A stretch of DNA of 64,000 nucleotides from 2-01-FULL-40-13 sp964433155 (GTDB taxonomy: Bacteria; Patescibacteriota; Microgenomatia; UBA1406; GWC2-37-13): NCBI GenBank assembly GCA_964433155.1, contig CAYSQE010000006.1:1-64000 (forward strand), given 5' to 3'. The notes under the pieces were generated by a model. It did not search any database and had not been told where the DNA came from. It saw nothing but the letters and a program-made list of their open reading frames with translations. Of the stretch, positions 14,822 through 23,206 are shown in pieces. Each line of letters begins with the position of its first letter. Position 1 is the first letter of the stretch. The translations under genes were made by a program, and so were the position numbers.

Positions 14822-16974
14822 GATTTATTTTCTCCATGAAATACCTTCCATACGGCTTCTGTTACAAATGGCATATAAGGATGGAGCATCTTAAGATTTT
14901 CAAAATATACTTCTTTCAACTCTTTAAGAACTTCAATCTTACCATTTCTTATCTCTTCTTTCAATTGTTCAATGTAATAATCAGCAAATCTATGCCATAT
15001 AAACTCGTATATTAATCCCAGCGCCTGCGAAAATCTATATGAATCCATTAGTTTTAAATACTTCTTTCTTTCTTCTTGAAATTCTTTTTGTAGCTCTTTT
15101 ACAGTCTTATCAGATTTAACGCTTCTGTTTTTTGGAACTTGGAACTTGGAACTTGGAACTTGCAGATTCATATGAATGAATCTGCCAATATTCCAAACCT
15201 TATTTGCGAAATTTCTCATTCCGATTATTTTTTCCTCTGATAACGATTGATCGCTCCCTTCCTTCACACCAAATACTAACGATCCCCTCAATGCATCTGC
15301 CCCATATTTCCCAACCATCAAAAGTGGATCGATCACGTTTCCTTTACTCTTACTCATTTTTTGCCCTTTCCTGTCTCTAACTAGTCCATGAAAAAAAACA
15401 GTTCTAAAAGGAACTCTTTTGCTAATATGGTAACCCAACATGATCATTCGCGCCACCCACCATGGTAATATATCATAGGCAGTCTCCATTACTGAAGTTG
15501 GATAAAAATATTTATAATCACTACTTTTTGTTGTCATTAAAGTAGCAAATGGCCATTGGCCGGATGAAAACCACGTATCAAACGTGTCTGGATCTTGATC
15601 AAATTCTAATGATCCACAATTTCCGCATTTTTCAGGATTTTCAGTTGAAACGAACCAACCATTTGACGTTTGACATTTGACGTTTGACATTTTCTTACAT
15701 TTATATGCAGGAATTCGGATTCCCCAGACAATTTGCCTCGAGATGTTCCAGTCATGAAAATCTTCAAGCCATTGTATCAGTGTTTTTTTAAATCTGGGCG
15801 GTATGATTGGTATTTTATTTGTTTTTAATAGTCCGATCGCTTTATTTGCCAAGGGTTTTACTTTTACATACCACTGCTCAAGCGGCAACGGTTCTATAAT
15901 CCTTCCACACTTATAGCAAGTTCCTACTCTATGGACATAACCCTCATCGACTTTTTCCAAAAGTCCATCTTTTTTAAGGTCTTCAACTATAAGTTTTCTC
16001 GCTTCCAATATTTTTTTACCATGATAGTTTTTAGCTCTTTCTCTATATTTTTCTTCTACGTTTTTTTTCTCAAGAAACCAGGAAAAATCCATTCTCCCTT
16101 TAAAGTCGATTATTGGTGTAACGGGTAGATTGTATTTTTTACCCAACTCAAAGTCGTGCATGTCGTGAGCCGGTGTTACCTTCATGATTCCAGTTCCAAA
16201 TTTTGGATCAACCTCTTCGTCTGCAATCACAGTCATCTCGATATTTCCTAGTAATCCTCGTATTTCTAATTTTTTACCCAACCATTTTTTATAGCGCTTA
16301 TCTTTCGGATTCACGGCCAAAGCAGTATCTCTAAATTTTGTTTCGGGTCGGACCGTTGCAATTGTAAACGGGCCGTACTTCAGATAATGCAAAGGGTCCT
16401 TTTGTTCAATGTATTTAACTTCCAAATCAGAAAATGAAGTACCGTCTTTTGTGCAATAATTTACCAAGCGCTTCGCTCTGTAGATCAACCCTTCTTTATT
16501 TAATTGTTTAAACGTTGAGTAGACAATTTTTCTTATATCTTCGTCTAAAGTAAATTTATTTCTTGACCAATCTAAAAAAAAACCCAAACTACGAAGTTGT
16601 TTCTCCATTCTGGGTCGATTTTCTTGAACAAATTCCCAAATAAGTCTATAGAGCGTATCTCTATCGTAAGCTAAGCGACTCTTCCCCTGTTTTGCTAAAT
16701 GTTTTTCAAAAACGTATTGCGTTTCAAAACCGGCGTGATCAGCTCCAGGAAGCCACAATACTTCAAAATTGATAAGCTTGTGATAACGAATCATAATATC
16801 CTCATATACATACATCGCATGCCCTAAATGAAGATCTGCGTTTGCATTAGGCGGAGGTAAAATAATACAAAAAGGCTTTTTTTTTGATTGATTATCTGCT
16901 CTCATCAATCCGCTCTTTTCCCATCTCTGGTAGATTTTTTCTTCAATTTGTGACGGAATATATTTTTTATCCAT
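14800..16974 (-). CDS. valS: valyl-tRNA synthetase, short C-terminus
   Basis: Class I synthetase that charges tRNA-Val. It shows PPPNANADLHLGHA (HIGH motif, about 41-54), the editing domain (IATVRPETKFRDTALAV), DTWFSSGQWPF, and KMSKSKGN (about 565-572), plus an anticodon-binding helical domain. Zinc-type CxxC pairs occur at CYKCG and CGNCG. At 724 residues it is short: the sequence stops after VWKVFHGENKSIL, where homologues continue through a WP-containing strand and usually a coiled-coil arm. The end lies in a heptamer array (14794-14821). Two further arrays interrupt the gene (15132-15162 and 15662-15689), encoding LQVPSSKFQVP and MSNVKCQTSN. Divergent from the DUF2298 gene. Confidence 0.93.
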   Translation of the reverse strand: MDKKYIPSQIEEKIYQRWEKSGLMRADNQSKKKPFCIILPPPNANADLHLGHAMYVYEDIMIRYHKLINFEVLWLPGADHAGFETQYVFEKHLAKQGKSRLAYDRDTLYRLIWEFVQENRPRMEKQLRSLGFFLDWSRNKFTLDEDIRKIVYSTFKQLNKEGLIYRAKRLVNYCTKDGTSFSDLEVKYIEQKDPLHYLKYGPFTIATVRPETKFRDTALAVNPKDKRYKKWLGKKLEIRGLLGNIEMTVIADEEVDPKFGTGIMKVTPAHDMHDFELGKKYNLPVTPIIDFKGRMDFSWFLEKKNVEEKYRERAKNYHGKKILEARKLIVEDLKKDGLLEKVDEGYVHRVGTCYKCGRIIEPLPLEQWYVKVKPLANKAIGLLKTNKIPIIPPRFKKTLIQWLEDFHDWNISRQIVWGIRIPAYKCKKMSNVKCQTSNGWFVSTENPEKCGNCGSLEFDQDPDTFDTWFSSGQWPFATLMTTKSSDYKYFYPTSVMETAYDILPWWVARMIMLGYHISKRVPFRTVFFHGLVRDRKGQKMSKSKGNVIDPLLMVGKYGADALRGSLVFGVKEGSDQSLSEEKIIGMRNFANKVWNIGRFIHMNLQVPSSKFQVPKNRSVKSDKTVKELQKEFQEERKKYLKLMDSYRFSQALGLIYEFIWHRFADYYIEQLKEEIRNGKIEVLKELKEVYFENLKMLHPYMPFVTEAVWKVFHGENKSILNSKL
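15132..15162. repeat. TTGGAAC heptamer array in valS
   Basis: 4.4 perfect copies of the 7-base unit TTGGAAC. Read on the coding strand it gives the repeating peptide words QVPSSKFQVP. The array keeps the frame open and lies between the catalytic and anticodon-binding domains. Confidence 0.9.
15662..15689. repeat. TTTGACR heptamer array in valS
   Basis: Four 7-base units alternating TTTGACG and TTTGACA. They encode MSNVKCQTSN in a loop next to the CGNCG zinc pair. Confidence 0.9.
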
Positions 16975-16992
16975 AGGTACAACTTAGGTTGT

Positions 16993-17002
16993 ATTATATA
17001 AT
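16993..17002. promoter_or_regulatory. overlapping divergent promoters of valS and the DUF2298 gene
   Basis: ATTATATAAT contains TATAAT on both strands. On the plus strand it (16997-17002) ends eight bases before the ATG at 17011; on the minus strand (16998-16993) it lies 18 bases before the valS ATG. A 6-bp inverted repeat TACAAC-TTAG-GTTGTA (16978-16993) flanks the pair. The two polymerases could not bind at the same time. Confidence 0.55.
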
Positions 17003-17010
17003 AAAAATTC

Positions 17011-19260
17011 ATGAGCTGGATTTTCGTCACATTACAGTGGTACTTTACACTTTTTGTCCTTGGCATCATTTTTTTTCCACTGACAAACAGAGTTTTTGCT
17101 GGGTTTTTTCCTGACAGAGGCTATGCTTTTTCAAAGATTATCAGCATACTTTTTTTAAGCTATATCGTTTTTGTTTTAGGAATTCTTAAAGTTTTGTCGT
17201 TTAACCAAATCAATATTATTTCTATTATTGGCTTGTTCGCACTTATTAATGGACTTATCTTCCTTAAAGATAAACTACAAACTACAAACTACAAACTACA
17301 AACTGTGTTTTTAATTATTTTTGAAGAATTTATTTTTATCGCCGCACTCTTTTTTTGGACCTTTGTGAGAGGGCAAGAGCCATCTATTAGAGGACTGGAA
17401 AAATTCATGGATTTTGGCTTTATCAATTCTATTCTTCGCTCGAAGTATTTTCCACCTTTAGATATGTGGCTATCAAAAGATACTAACAATCCTAATGGTT
17501 ATTTTATTAATTACTATTATTTCGGACACCTTTCTGGAGCCATTCTTATAAAATTAAGCCGTATAAAAGCTACTTTTGGCTACAATTTAATTCTTTCGAC
17601 CGTATTTGCACTCTGCGTAAGTCAATCATTCTCACTTGTTGTTGGGATTATATACTCGTATTTAAAAAATATAAGAGAAAGGGTCTTTATTCAAATATCC
17701 AATATAAAGCTAGTTTTTTTTGGGCTTTTGGGCAGTTTTATTGTCAGTCTGGGAGGCAATTTACATACAATATACGCATTCACCTCAGGTTATCCTAACG
17801 ATAATCCAATCGCTTTTTGGAAAATTTTGAGTTGGTATAATCCAGCAAAATATTGGTACCCAAATGCAACAAGATTCATACCCTATACGATACATGAATT
17901 TCCTTCATATTCTTGGGTAGTTGCAGATATGCACGGACATGTATATGATATCCCTTTCGTGTTATTAACACTGGCTGTTTTGTTTATTTTTTTTATTAAA
18001 TACTCTGTTAAAGATGGAGGAATTCAAAATTCAAAATTCAAAATTCAAAATCAAAGTTTAAAAATAAAAACTGAAAATAAATATGCTTTTTTTAGTCTAT
18101 TAACTATTAACTATCAACTACCAACTACTATCTTTCTTGGCTTTCTTACTGCAGTTCATTATATGACCAATGCTTTTGATGGACCTATTTATTATTTACT
18201 TATCGCAATAATTTTTTTCTATCTCTATAATTTGACCAAAAAATGGCTTCTTCATATTGTGCTTTTATCGATATCTTTTATAGTTTTTATACTTCCATTC
18301 TCTATACACTTTAAGCCGTTTGTTACTGGAATAGGTGTTAATTGTAGCCCTGGATTTTTAGTTAAACTCCAGAAAATAGGTCCGTTTATTTTTGAAAAAG
18401 GTAACTGTCAGGTATCTCCTATCTGGATGCTTCTTATACTCTGGGGATTTTTCTGGATCAACTTTGTACTTTTTATTGTTATTCGACGCTTGACAAAACA
18501 GTTTGATACCAATGCAACAATGAAACAATGCAACAATTTTATCTTTCTTCTTTTTTTTCTTGGAACAATTCTCATAATAATTCCCGAATTCTTCTATATA
18601 AAAGACATCTATCCTGCACACTTCAGAGCCAACACTATGTTTAAAATGGGCTATCAAGCTTTTATCATGATGGGAATAGCATCTACATACACCTTTTTCA
18701 AAATCAAACTGCTTGATAAACCGCTAAGCTGGGTATTTTCTTTTGTTTTTCTTTTTTTCTTCTTTTTTATCGCAATCTATCCTTTATTTTCTATACCCTC
18801 CTATTATGGACAACTAAATCGCCCGGTAGAGTTGGAAGGTGCTAAGTGGCTAGAAGTTTCTTTTCCTGAAGACAAAGAAATAATTGATTTCATAAATAAT
18901 AATATTAAGGGTCAACCTGTAATTCTTGAGGCGCAAGGAGACTCGTACACCGATTTTAATAGAATTTCTGCATATACCGGGGTTCCAACTATAGCTGGAT
19001 GGTGGGTACATGAATGGTTGTGGAGAGGATCTGCTGATGTTGTTGGTAAACGTATTCCCGATATTGTCAATATATATGAATCTTCAGACATTGAGCTCAC
19101 TAAAGAATTAGTGAGAAAATATCACGTAAGTTACATCGTAATATCCAAAATGGAGAGAGATAAGTATGCTAAATTAAGTGAAGCAAAGATAGCAAAAATT
19201 GCTAAAAAAATATTTGAGTCTAAAAACCATGTTGGGGCTTTATATCAAGTTAAATTTTGA
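17011..19260 (+). CDS. DUF2298 ('Chlor_Arch_YYY') polytopic membrane protein
   Basis: A 749-residue integral membrane protein with more than ten hydrophobic segments. The defining N-terminal region is present: RGLEKFMDFGFINSILRSK, then PPLDMWLSKD and NGYFINYYYFGHL (residues about 165-177, the 'YYY' motif), followed by VADMHGHVYDIPF. The family belongs to the GT-C-like membrane glycosyltransferase group by fold pattern, and is found mainly in Chloroflexi, archaea and Patescibacteria; a sugar-transfer role in the envelope is inferred. The adjacent glycosyltransferase genes agree with this. Four short tandem arrays lie in its predicted loops (17272, 18021, 18100, 18509). The -10 TATAAT is eight bases before the ATG. 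Confidence 0.88.
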   Translation: MSWIFVTLQWYFTLFVLGIIFFPLTNRVFAGFFPDRGYAFSKIISILFLSYIVFVLGILKVLSFNQINIISIIGLFALINGLIFLKDKLQTTNYKLQTVFLIIFEEFIFIAALFFWTFVRGQEPSIRGLEKFMDFGFINSILRSKYFPPLDMWLSKDTNNPNGYFINYYYFGHLSGAILIKLSRIKATFGYNLILSTVFALCVSQSFSLVVGIIYSYLKNIRERVFIQISNIKLVFFGLLGSFIVSLGGNLHTIYAFTSGYPNDNPIAFWKILSWYNPAKYWYPNATRFIPYTIHEFPSYSWVVADMHGHVYDIPFVLLTLAVLFIFFIKYSVKDGGIQNSKFKIQNQSLKIKTENKYAFFSLLTINYQLPTTIFLGFLTAVHYMTNAFDGPIYYLLIAIIFFYLYNLTKKWLLHIVLLSISFIVFILPFSIHFKPFVTGIGVNCSPGFLVKLQKIGPFIFEKGNCQVSPIWMLLILWGFFWINFVLFIVIRRLTKQFDTNATMKQCNNFIFLLFFLGTILIIIPEFFYIKDIYPAHFRANTMFKMGYQAFIMMGIASTYTFFKIKLLDKPLSWVFSFVFLFFFFFIAIYPLFSIPSYYGQLNRPVELEGAKWLEVSFPEDKEIIDFINNNIKGQPVILEAQGDSYTDFNRISAYTGVPTIAGWWVHEWLWRGSADVVGKRIPDIVNIYESSDIELTKELVRKYHVSYIVISKMERDKYAKLSEAKIAKIAKKIFESKNHVGALYQVKF
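17272..17305. repeat. AAACTAC heptamer array in the DUF2298 gene
   Basis: 4.9 copies of AAACTAC, encoding KLQTTNYKLQT in a loop between membrane helices. Confidence 0.9.
18021..18056. repeat. AATTCAA heptamer array in the DUF2298 gene
   Basis: Four perfect copies of AATTCAA and a degenerate fifth, encoding IQNSKFKIQNQSLK in a polar loop. Confidence 0.9.
18100..18130. repeat. YYAACTA heptamer array in the DUF2298 gene
   Basis: Units TTAACTA, TTAACTA, TCAACTA, CCAACTA and a partial CTA; they encode LTINYQLPTT. It lies only about 45 bases from the preceding array. Confidence 0.85.
18509..18537. repeat. ACAATGMA octamer array in the DUF2298 gene
   Basis: About 3.5 units of an 8-base word (CAATGCAA, CAATGAAA, CAATGCAA, CAAT). 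It encodes NATMKQCNN, nearly identical to NATMKQSNN made by the array in the Clp-like gene. Confidence 0.8.
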
Positions 19261-19276
19261 GAAATCCTTTGGGGAG

Positions 19277-19305
19277 TTGACAAAGGTAAATCTTTTTGCT
19301 ATCGT
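19277..19305 (+). promoter_or_regulatory. putative small-RNA promoter
   Basis: TTGACA (19277-19282), a 17-base spacer and TATCGT (19300-19305). No start codon follows at the leaderless spacing; instead about 25 bases lead into a strong hairpin. Confidence 0.5.
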
Positions 19306-19311
19306 GTTTGG

Positions 19312-19396
19312 TAGCTATCCCGAAAGTCTTCGAGACAAAAAGAGCATTACTACTCGTCGTCCCCAAATACGAGCGGTAGTGATGCTCTTTTTGTTT
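19312..19396 (+). ncRNA. candidate small RNA ending in an intrinsic terminator
   Basis: A transcript starting about seven bases after the promoter above would be about 85 nt and end in the hairpin at 19337-19392. It contains no open frame of note. Its 5' half holds the word TATCCCGAAAGTCTTCGAGAC, which can fold weakly. Alternatively this is only the terminator region of the DUF2298 gene. No known RNA family is recognised. Confidence 0.4.
19337..19396 (+). terminator. strong intrinsic terminator hairpin
   Basis: Arms AAAAAGAGCATTACTAC and GTAGTGATGCTCTTTTT pair over 17 bp with one G-U, extended by TCGT/ACGA after a small bulge; loop CGTCCCCAAAT. A T-rich run follows (19388-19398). The A-run on the 5' side makes it bidirectional, so it could also end the minus-strand small ORF at 19407-19559. 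Confidence 0.75.
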
Positions 19397-19406
19397 TATA
19401 TTTGTT

Positions 19407-19559
19407 TTATAAATGATAGAGTTTTATAGGTACGCGCAAATTTTTCTCCGTCAGCTGTTTAAATTGATCTTTTACAAAACTGGCTAACTCTTTCTTATCA
19501 AAAATATTCAAACTATCTTTATATTTTTTAGGTTTTTGTAGAAGGATAATTTTGTTCAT
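19407..19559 (-). CDS. small protein of 50 residues, unknown
   Basis: An open frame that begins MNKIILLQKPKKYKDSLNIF and ends VPIKLYHL. It is basic and has no membrane helix. The case for its being real is the promoter: TTGACA-N17-TATATT ends six bases before the ATG, the same geometry as the other genes here. The bidirectional hairpin at 19337-19392 would end the transcript. No family is recognised. It fills part of the otherwise empty 480-base gap between 19260 and 19741. Confidence 0.5.
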   Translation of the reverse strand: MNKIILLQKPKKYKDSLNIFDKKELASFVKDQFKQLTEKNLRVPIKLYHL

Positions 19560-19565
19560 ACATAC

Positions 19566-19594
19566 AATATAAACCACAATACAAAGGTTGTCAA
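19566..19594 (-). promoter_or_regulatory. promoter of the 50-residue ORF
   Basis: Minus strand: TTGACA (19594-19589), 17-base spacer, TATATT (19571-19566), six bases to the ATG at 19559. Confidence 0.65.
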
Positions 19595-19740
19595 GACCTA
19601 TAGAAAAATACTAATAACTATAAGATAATCCTATAAGAAAATGTCACATTTTCGGCTTACCCCATCGCTATAAAAAGTTTTTGGAAAAAATGTGGATAAT
19701 TTGTGTACTTCAACCAACGCCCTTTTGTATAATGTAAGGT

Positions 19741-20529
19741 ATGAAGATATCTTTACTCACTTATAATGTATTATTCAATAAAGCTTTCTTAGAACTTAAG
19801 AAAATTTTCGAAGATTACAGCCCGGATATTGTTTGCCTTCAAGAAGTAGATACTGATCCTCTCAATCTAAAGAAAATGGAGATTATGAACTATAAGTTGG
19901 CTGACTATTCAAACACATTTATTAAATTTAGAAAAATATACGGTGTGGCTACCTATTACAACTCTAAGACCATAAGATTTTTAAGATCCGATACAGTAAC
20001 TATACCTCGTAGCTTTTATGAAATGCTATTTATGCTTATAAACTTGGTTCGTGGAGGCAGTACAAAAAGAACAATCTTAAAGACAGAATTTGTCAATGTC
20101 TCAACTAATATTCGAATAACCGTAAATAATATACATCTTATTGATTTGGCCTTAAATGAAGGCAGAATGAAACATATAAAATATTCTCTAAAAAATATAA
20201 ATGTATATAAAAAAAATCCGTTAATAATAGCCGGCGACTTCAACTTCCTTCCCTACTCAAGAAAAAAGTTGGAAAAGATTATGGACACATACAAACTAAA
20301 AGAAGCTACTAAAAGTGTAGCCTACACTCTTTATTACGTGGAGGATCTGGCATTAAAGAACTATAGTCTAGTCAGAAGGTTGTTGGTCAAATTTCTAGGA
20401 AAAATATTTTCTGTCGATAGAGTAAAAGTAGATTATATTTTTTACAAAAACCTAAAACTTACTAAAAGTGAAACGATAAATGTCGATCACTCTGACCATT
20501 TCCCTGTACTTTCTTCTTTTAAAATTTAA
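19741..20529 (+). CDS. endonuclease/exonuclease/phosphatase (EEP) family hydrolase
   Basis: A 262-residue protein of the EEP (DNase I-like) fold. Motifs in order: LLTYNVLFNK (5-14), IVCLQEVD with the metal-binding Glu (about 34-41), VNNIHLIDLAL, IIAGDFNFLP (GDFN, about 163-172), VDYIFYKN and VDHSDHFPVLSSF with the catalytic His at the end. Members cleave phosphodiester or phosphomonoester bonds in nucleic acids, lipids or sugar phosphates; the substrate cannot be told here. TATAAT at 19728-19733 ends seven bases before the ATG. Beside glycosyltransferases, so a lipid- or sugar-linked substrate is possible. Confidence 0.85.
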   Translation: MKISLLTYNVLFNKAFLELKKIFEDYSPDIVCLQEVDTDPLNLKKMEIMNYKLADYSNTFIKFRKIYGVATYYNSKTIRFLRSDTVTIPRSFYEMLFMLINLVRGGSTKRTILKTEFVNVSTNIRITVNNIHLIDLALNEGRMKHIKYSLKNINVYKKNPLIIAGDFNFLPYSRKKLEKIMDTYKLKEATKSVAYTLYYVEDLALKNYSLVRRLLVKFLGKIFSVDRVKVDYIFYKNLKLTKSETINVDHSDHFPVLSSFKI

Positions 20530-20540
20530 AACATTAAGTA

Positions 20541-21368
20541 TTATCTAAGATAAGCCTCAAAGAACCGCTTGAGCTGTTGAAGATAGTTCTTAAAATTCTG
20601 TTCAAATGGAAAAAAATTTTTAGCTGAATTACCAACACTCCCCCCCATTTCGTACTCAAAGATTTTATTTTTTATATCTCCTTTTATAAGAACATGCGCA
20701 GTTGCGATAAGATATTTGTAAAACATTGCCAGTTGTCCTTCTCTTCGCATCCTTCTTAAGGAAAACTTTACCTTTATTTTGTGTAAAAATTTCGTCTTAA
20801 CGCCCCAACTATATGCATCTTGAATGATCTTGTGATCTTCGGCTAAATAAAGTGACTCGTCAAAACCGCCGACCGTCTCGAAAAATTTCTTTTCCCAAAT
20901 CATATTTCCACTAGCAGAAAATGGCTTACCAAGATTTTGTGAGAACTCAATCAGAAAGTTAGCAACTTTAAAGATTAGTTTAGTTTGTGAATCATTTTGA
21001 TCTGGAATGATATAAGGTATAAATACCAGTCCTTTTCTTTTTATAATAATTTGTTTAAGATTATGGGTAAAATTTGCTTTTACTCCGGCATCTGCATCTA
21101 GGAAGATTAAATATGTCCCCGTGCTTACCTTGGCTCCGAAATTTCGTTGAAAAGATACATTTTTTTTCTCGTGAACATAGAATTTCAATGGAAAGTTCTG
21201 ATTAAATACCAAAGCTTTTTTTTTAGTACTATCGGTAGATGCGCCGTCTACAACTATTACTTCAAAATTTTTATCTTTTTGATCTTTTAAATTATTCAAC
21301 AACTTTGGCAAAGACTTTTCTTCATTTAAGGTTGGTATAATGATTGAGAAATAAACAGAGTCTACCAT
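20541..21368 (-). CDS. family 2 glycosyltransferase
   Basis: A 275-residue GT-A fold transferase. It has the nucleotide-binding start FSIIIPTLNEEKSLPKLL, VIVVDGASTDST (about 37-48), the metal-binding LIFLDADAGV (about 88-97) and a later acidic ED in YLAEDHKII that serves as the likely catalytic base region. It should transfer a sugar from a nucleotide donor to a lipid or polymer. No large C-terminal membrane anchor. It diverges from the GT4 gene with a short AT-rich promoter region between them. Confidence 0.88.
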   Translation of the reverse strand: MVDSVYFSIIIPTLNEEKSLPKLLNNLKDQKDKNFEVIVVDGASTDSTKKKALVFNQNFPLKFYVHEKKNVSFQRNFGAKVSTGTYLIFLDADAGVKANFTHNLKQIIIKRKGLVFIPYIIPDQNDSQTKLIFKVANFLIEFSQNLGKPFSASGNMIWEKKFFETVGGFDESLYLAEDHKIIQDAYSWGVKTKFLHKIKVKFSLRRMRREGQLAMFYKYLIATAHVLIKGDIKNKIFEYEMGGSVGNSAKNFFPFEQNFKNYLQQLKRFFEAYLR

Positions 21369-21400
21369 AGATATATATAAGATTGCTATATTATATAAAA

Positions 21401-22555
21401 ATGAAGATACTTTTGGTTTTCGATTCGTTCTCGCCTTACTCTGGTGGTAGTCAAAATGCTGTAATCGCCTGGTTTAAAAACTTAAAAATGATGGGTCTCA
21501 ACATCAAGCTTCTTACTGACCAAAATTATAATGTCACACCTGATAAATTTAATAAAAACGATTTAATAATAAATCCTTCAATTAGATTAGGAAGTCTTTT
21601 TGCTCAGTTTTCTTTTTCCCCAATTCTCTATAAAAAGACGCAGAAGAAAATAAAAGATTTTAATCCTGATATCATTCACATCCATGAGCAACTTCTTGTC
21701 TCGTATCAAGTACTTCGTTTCGCTAAGCGTTATAAATATTTAACTCTAATTTCATTACACGGTGACCCTTACAAATTCAGGGCACAACAGTTCCCCCTAT
21801 CTCTTTTTATCAAAGAAAGTAGCATATTTAATAGATTATTGAGGAAATTTCAATTTTCTATGCTAAAAAATTCTGACTTTGTCACAACGCCAACATATTA
21901 TTACCAAAGCTTAATCTCCAAACAACTCCATAAAAAAGCTTTTGTTCTACCTTCACCTGTTTCTTCCTATTTTTTCAAAAAAAAAGGCGCAGAAGAGTCA
22001 AAAAAAATAAATAAGCTCATAACTATGAGTAGATTAGCCGGCGAAAAACATGTGGATGTTTTAATAGAAATGATGCAGTATTTAAAAAACAAATTTTCAT
22101 TGACTATCATGGGAGAAGGCATCGATAAAAAATTTCTTATGGAAAAGGCAAAAAAATTACATCTAAATAATGTTATTACGTTTATTGGCTGGGTCACAAA
22201 AAAAGTACTCTCAGAAACTCTAAGAAATCATAACTTATTTCTATCTGCTTCAAATTTTGAAACATTTGGTATTACATATATTGAAGCTCTTGCGAGTAAA
22301 TTGCCTTGTGTTGTTTATGACTATTCTGTTTCAAGAGAGGTAATTCCAAATGAAATGGCAATATTTGTGGATAGTTTAGATCCTAAGAAGTGGGCTAAAA
22401 CTCTTTTAAGCCTACAGCAGGATCCAGACTTATATTATAAGCTAAAACAAAATATCAAAAATAATTACCAAAAAATTTATCAATATAATGAAGCCGAATC
22501 TGCTAAAAGATTAGCAACAATTTATGAAAATATCAGTCATAATCCCAGCTTATAA
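21401..22555 (+). CDS. family 4 glycosyltransferase
   Basis: A 384-residue GT-B fold transferase from the chosen start: MKILLVFDSFSPYSGGSQNA at the N-terminus, PDIIHIHEQLL (about 90-100), ISLHGDPYKF, the donor-binding start TMSRLAGEKHVDVLIEMM, IMGEGIDKKFL, and SASNFETFGITYIEALASKLP with the E-x7-E motif (about 288-296). It resembles alpha-glucosyl/mannosyltransferases acting on lipids. The start at 21401 is preferred over one six codons upstream because an AT-rich -10 (TATATT/TATTAT, 21387-21394) lies directly before it. Its 3' end overlaps the next glycosyltransferase by 32 bases. Confidence 0.9.
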   Translation: MKILLVFDSFSPYSGGSQNAVIAWFKNLKMMGLNIKLLTDQNYNVTPDKFNKNDLIINPSIRLGSLFAQFSFSPILYKKTQKKIKDFNPDIIHIHEQLLVSYQVLRFAKRYKYLTLISLHGDPYKFRAQQFPLSLFIKESSIFNRLLRKFQFSMLKNSDFVTTPTYYYQSLISKQLHKKAFVLPSPVSSYFFKKKGAEESKKINKLITMSRLAGEKHVDVLIEMMQYLKNKFSLTIMGEGIDKKFLMEKAKKLHLNNVITFIGWVTKKVLSETLRNHNLFLSASNFETFGITYIEALASKLPCVVYDYSVSREVIPNEMAIFVDSLDPKKWAKTLLSLQQDPDLYYKLKQNIKNNYQKIYQYNEAESAKRLATIYENISHNPSL

Positions 22556-23198
22556 CGAAGAGCACTATTTATCCGCCTGTCTGGAAAGTTTGGAAAATCA
22601 AGAACAAAAAGCAGATGAGATAATACTTGTAGATAATAACTCTACTGATGAGACGGCAAAAATTGCTAAAAACTTTGACATAAAGATAGTTCAAGAAAAA
22701 CAACAAGGAGTTATTTATGCCAGAAATAAAGGTTTTGACCAAGCTAGCTTTGATATCATTGCTCGCTGTGATGCCGATACAATTGTACCCACAGATTGGG
22801 TAAAAAAAATACTAAATAATTTTAAGCACTTTTCAATTGATGCACTTTCCGGAACACTCATTTTTTATGATCTTCCCTTAAAAACAACGTTTTACGTAAA
22901 CTCTTACTTGAGTATTATGAAATTTCTTCAAAAAGGAAAAGAAACGATGCTGGGGCCAAATATGGCTATCTCAAGACAGTTCTGGCAAAAAATAAAGTCC
23001 AATTTATGTCAAGACCAAAACCAAGTACACGAGGATACAGACATGGCGATACATATTCAAAATGAAGGGGGAATATTAAAGGTTGATAGATCTTTGATTG
23101 TTCAAGTCTCGGCTAGAAGGATTAAAAACAAACCTTCTTCATTTTTTATAGAATATCCTTGGAGATTGGTTAAAACTCTGAGAATTCATAAATTCTAA
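22524..23198 (+). CDS. family 2 glycosyltransferase
   Basis: A 224-residue GT-A transferase: KISVIIPAYNEEHYLSACLE, ADEIILVDNNSTDETA (about 30-45), QGVIYARNKGFDQA, DIIARCDADTIVPTDW (DxD at about 83-85) and a later EDTDMAIHI acidic motif. It overlaps the upstream GT4 frame by 32 bases, so the two are co-translated and probably act in the same glycan or glycolipid pathway. The C-terminus is short and has no clear membrane anchor. Confidence 0.9.
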   Translation: MKISVIIPAYNEEHYLSACLESLENQEQKADEIILVDNNSTDETAKIAKNFDIKIVQEKQQGVIYARNKGFDQASFDIIARCDADTIVPTDWVKKILNNFKHFSIDALSGTLIFYDLPLKTTFYVNSYLSIMKFLQKGKETMLGPNMAISRQFWQKIKSNLCQDQNQVHEDTDMAIHIQNEGGILKVDRSLIVQVSARRIKNKPSSFFIEYPWRLVKTLRIHKF

Positions 23199-23206
23199 AC
23201 CACAAA

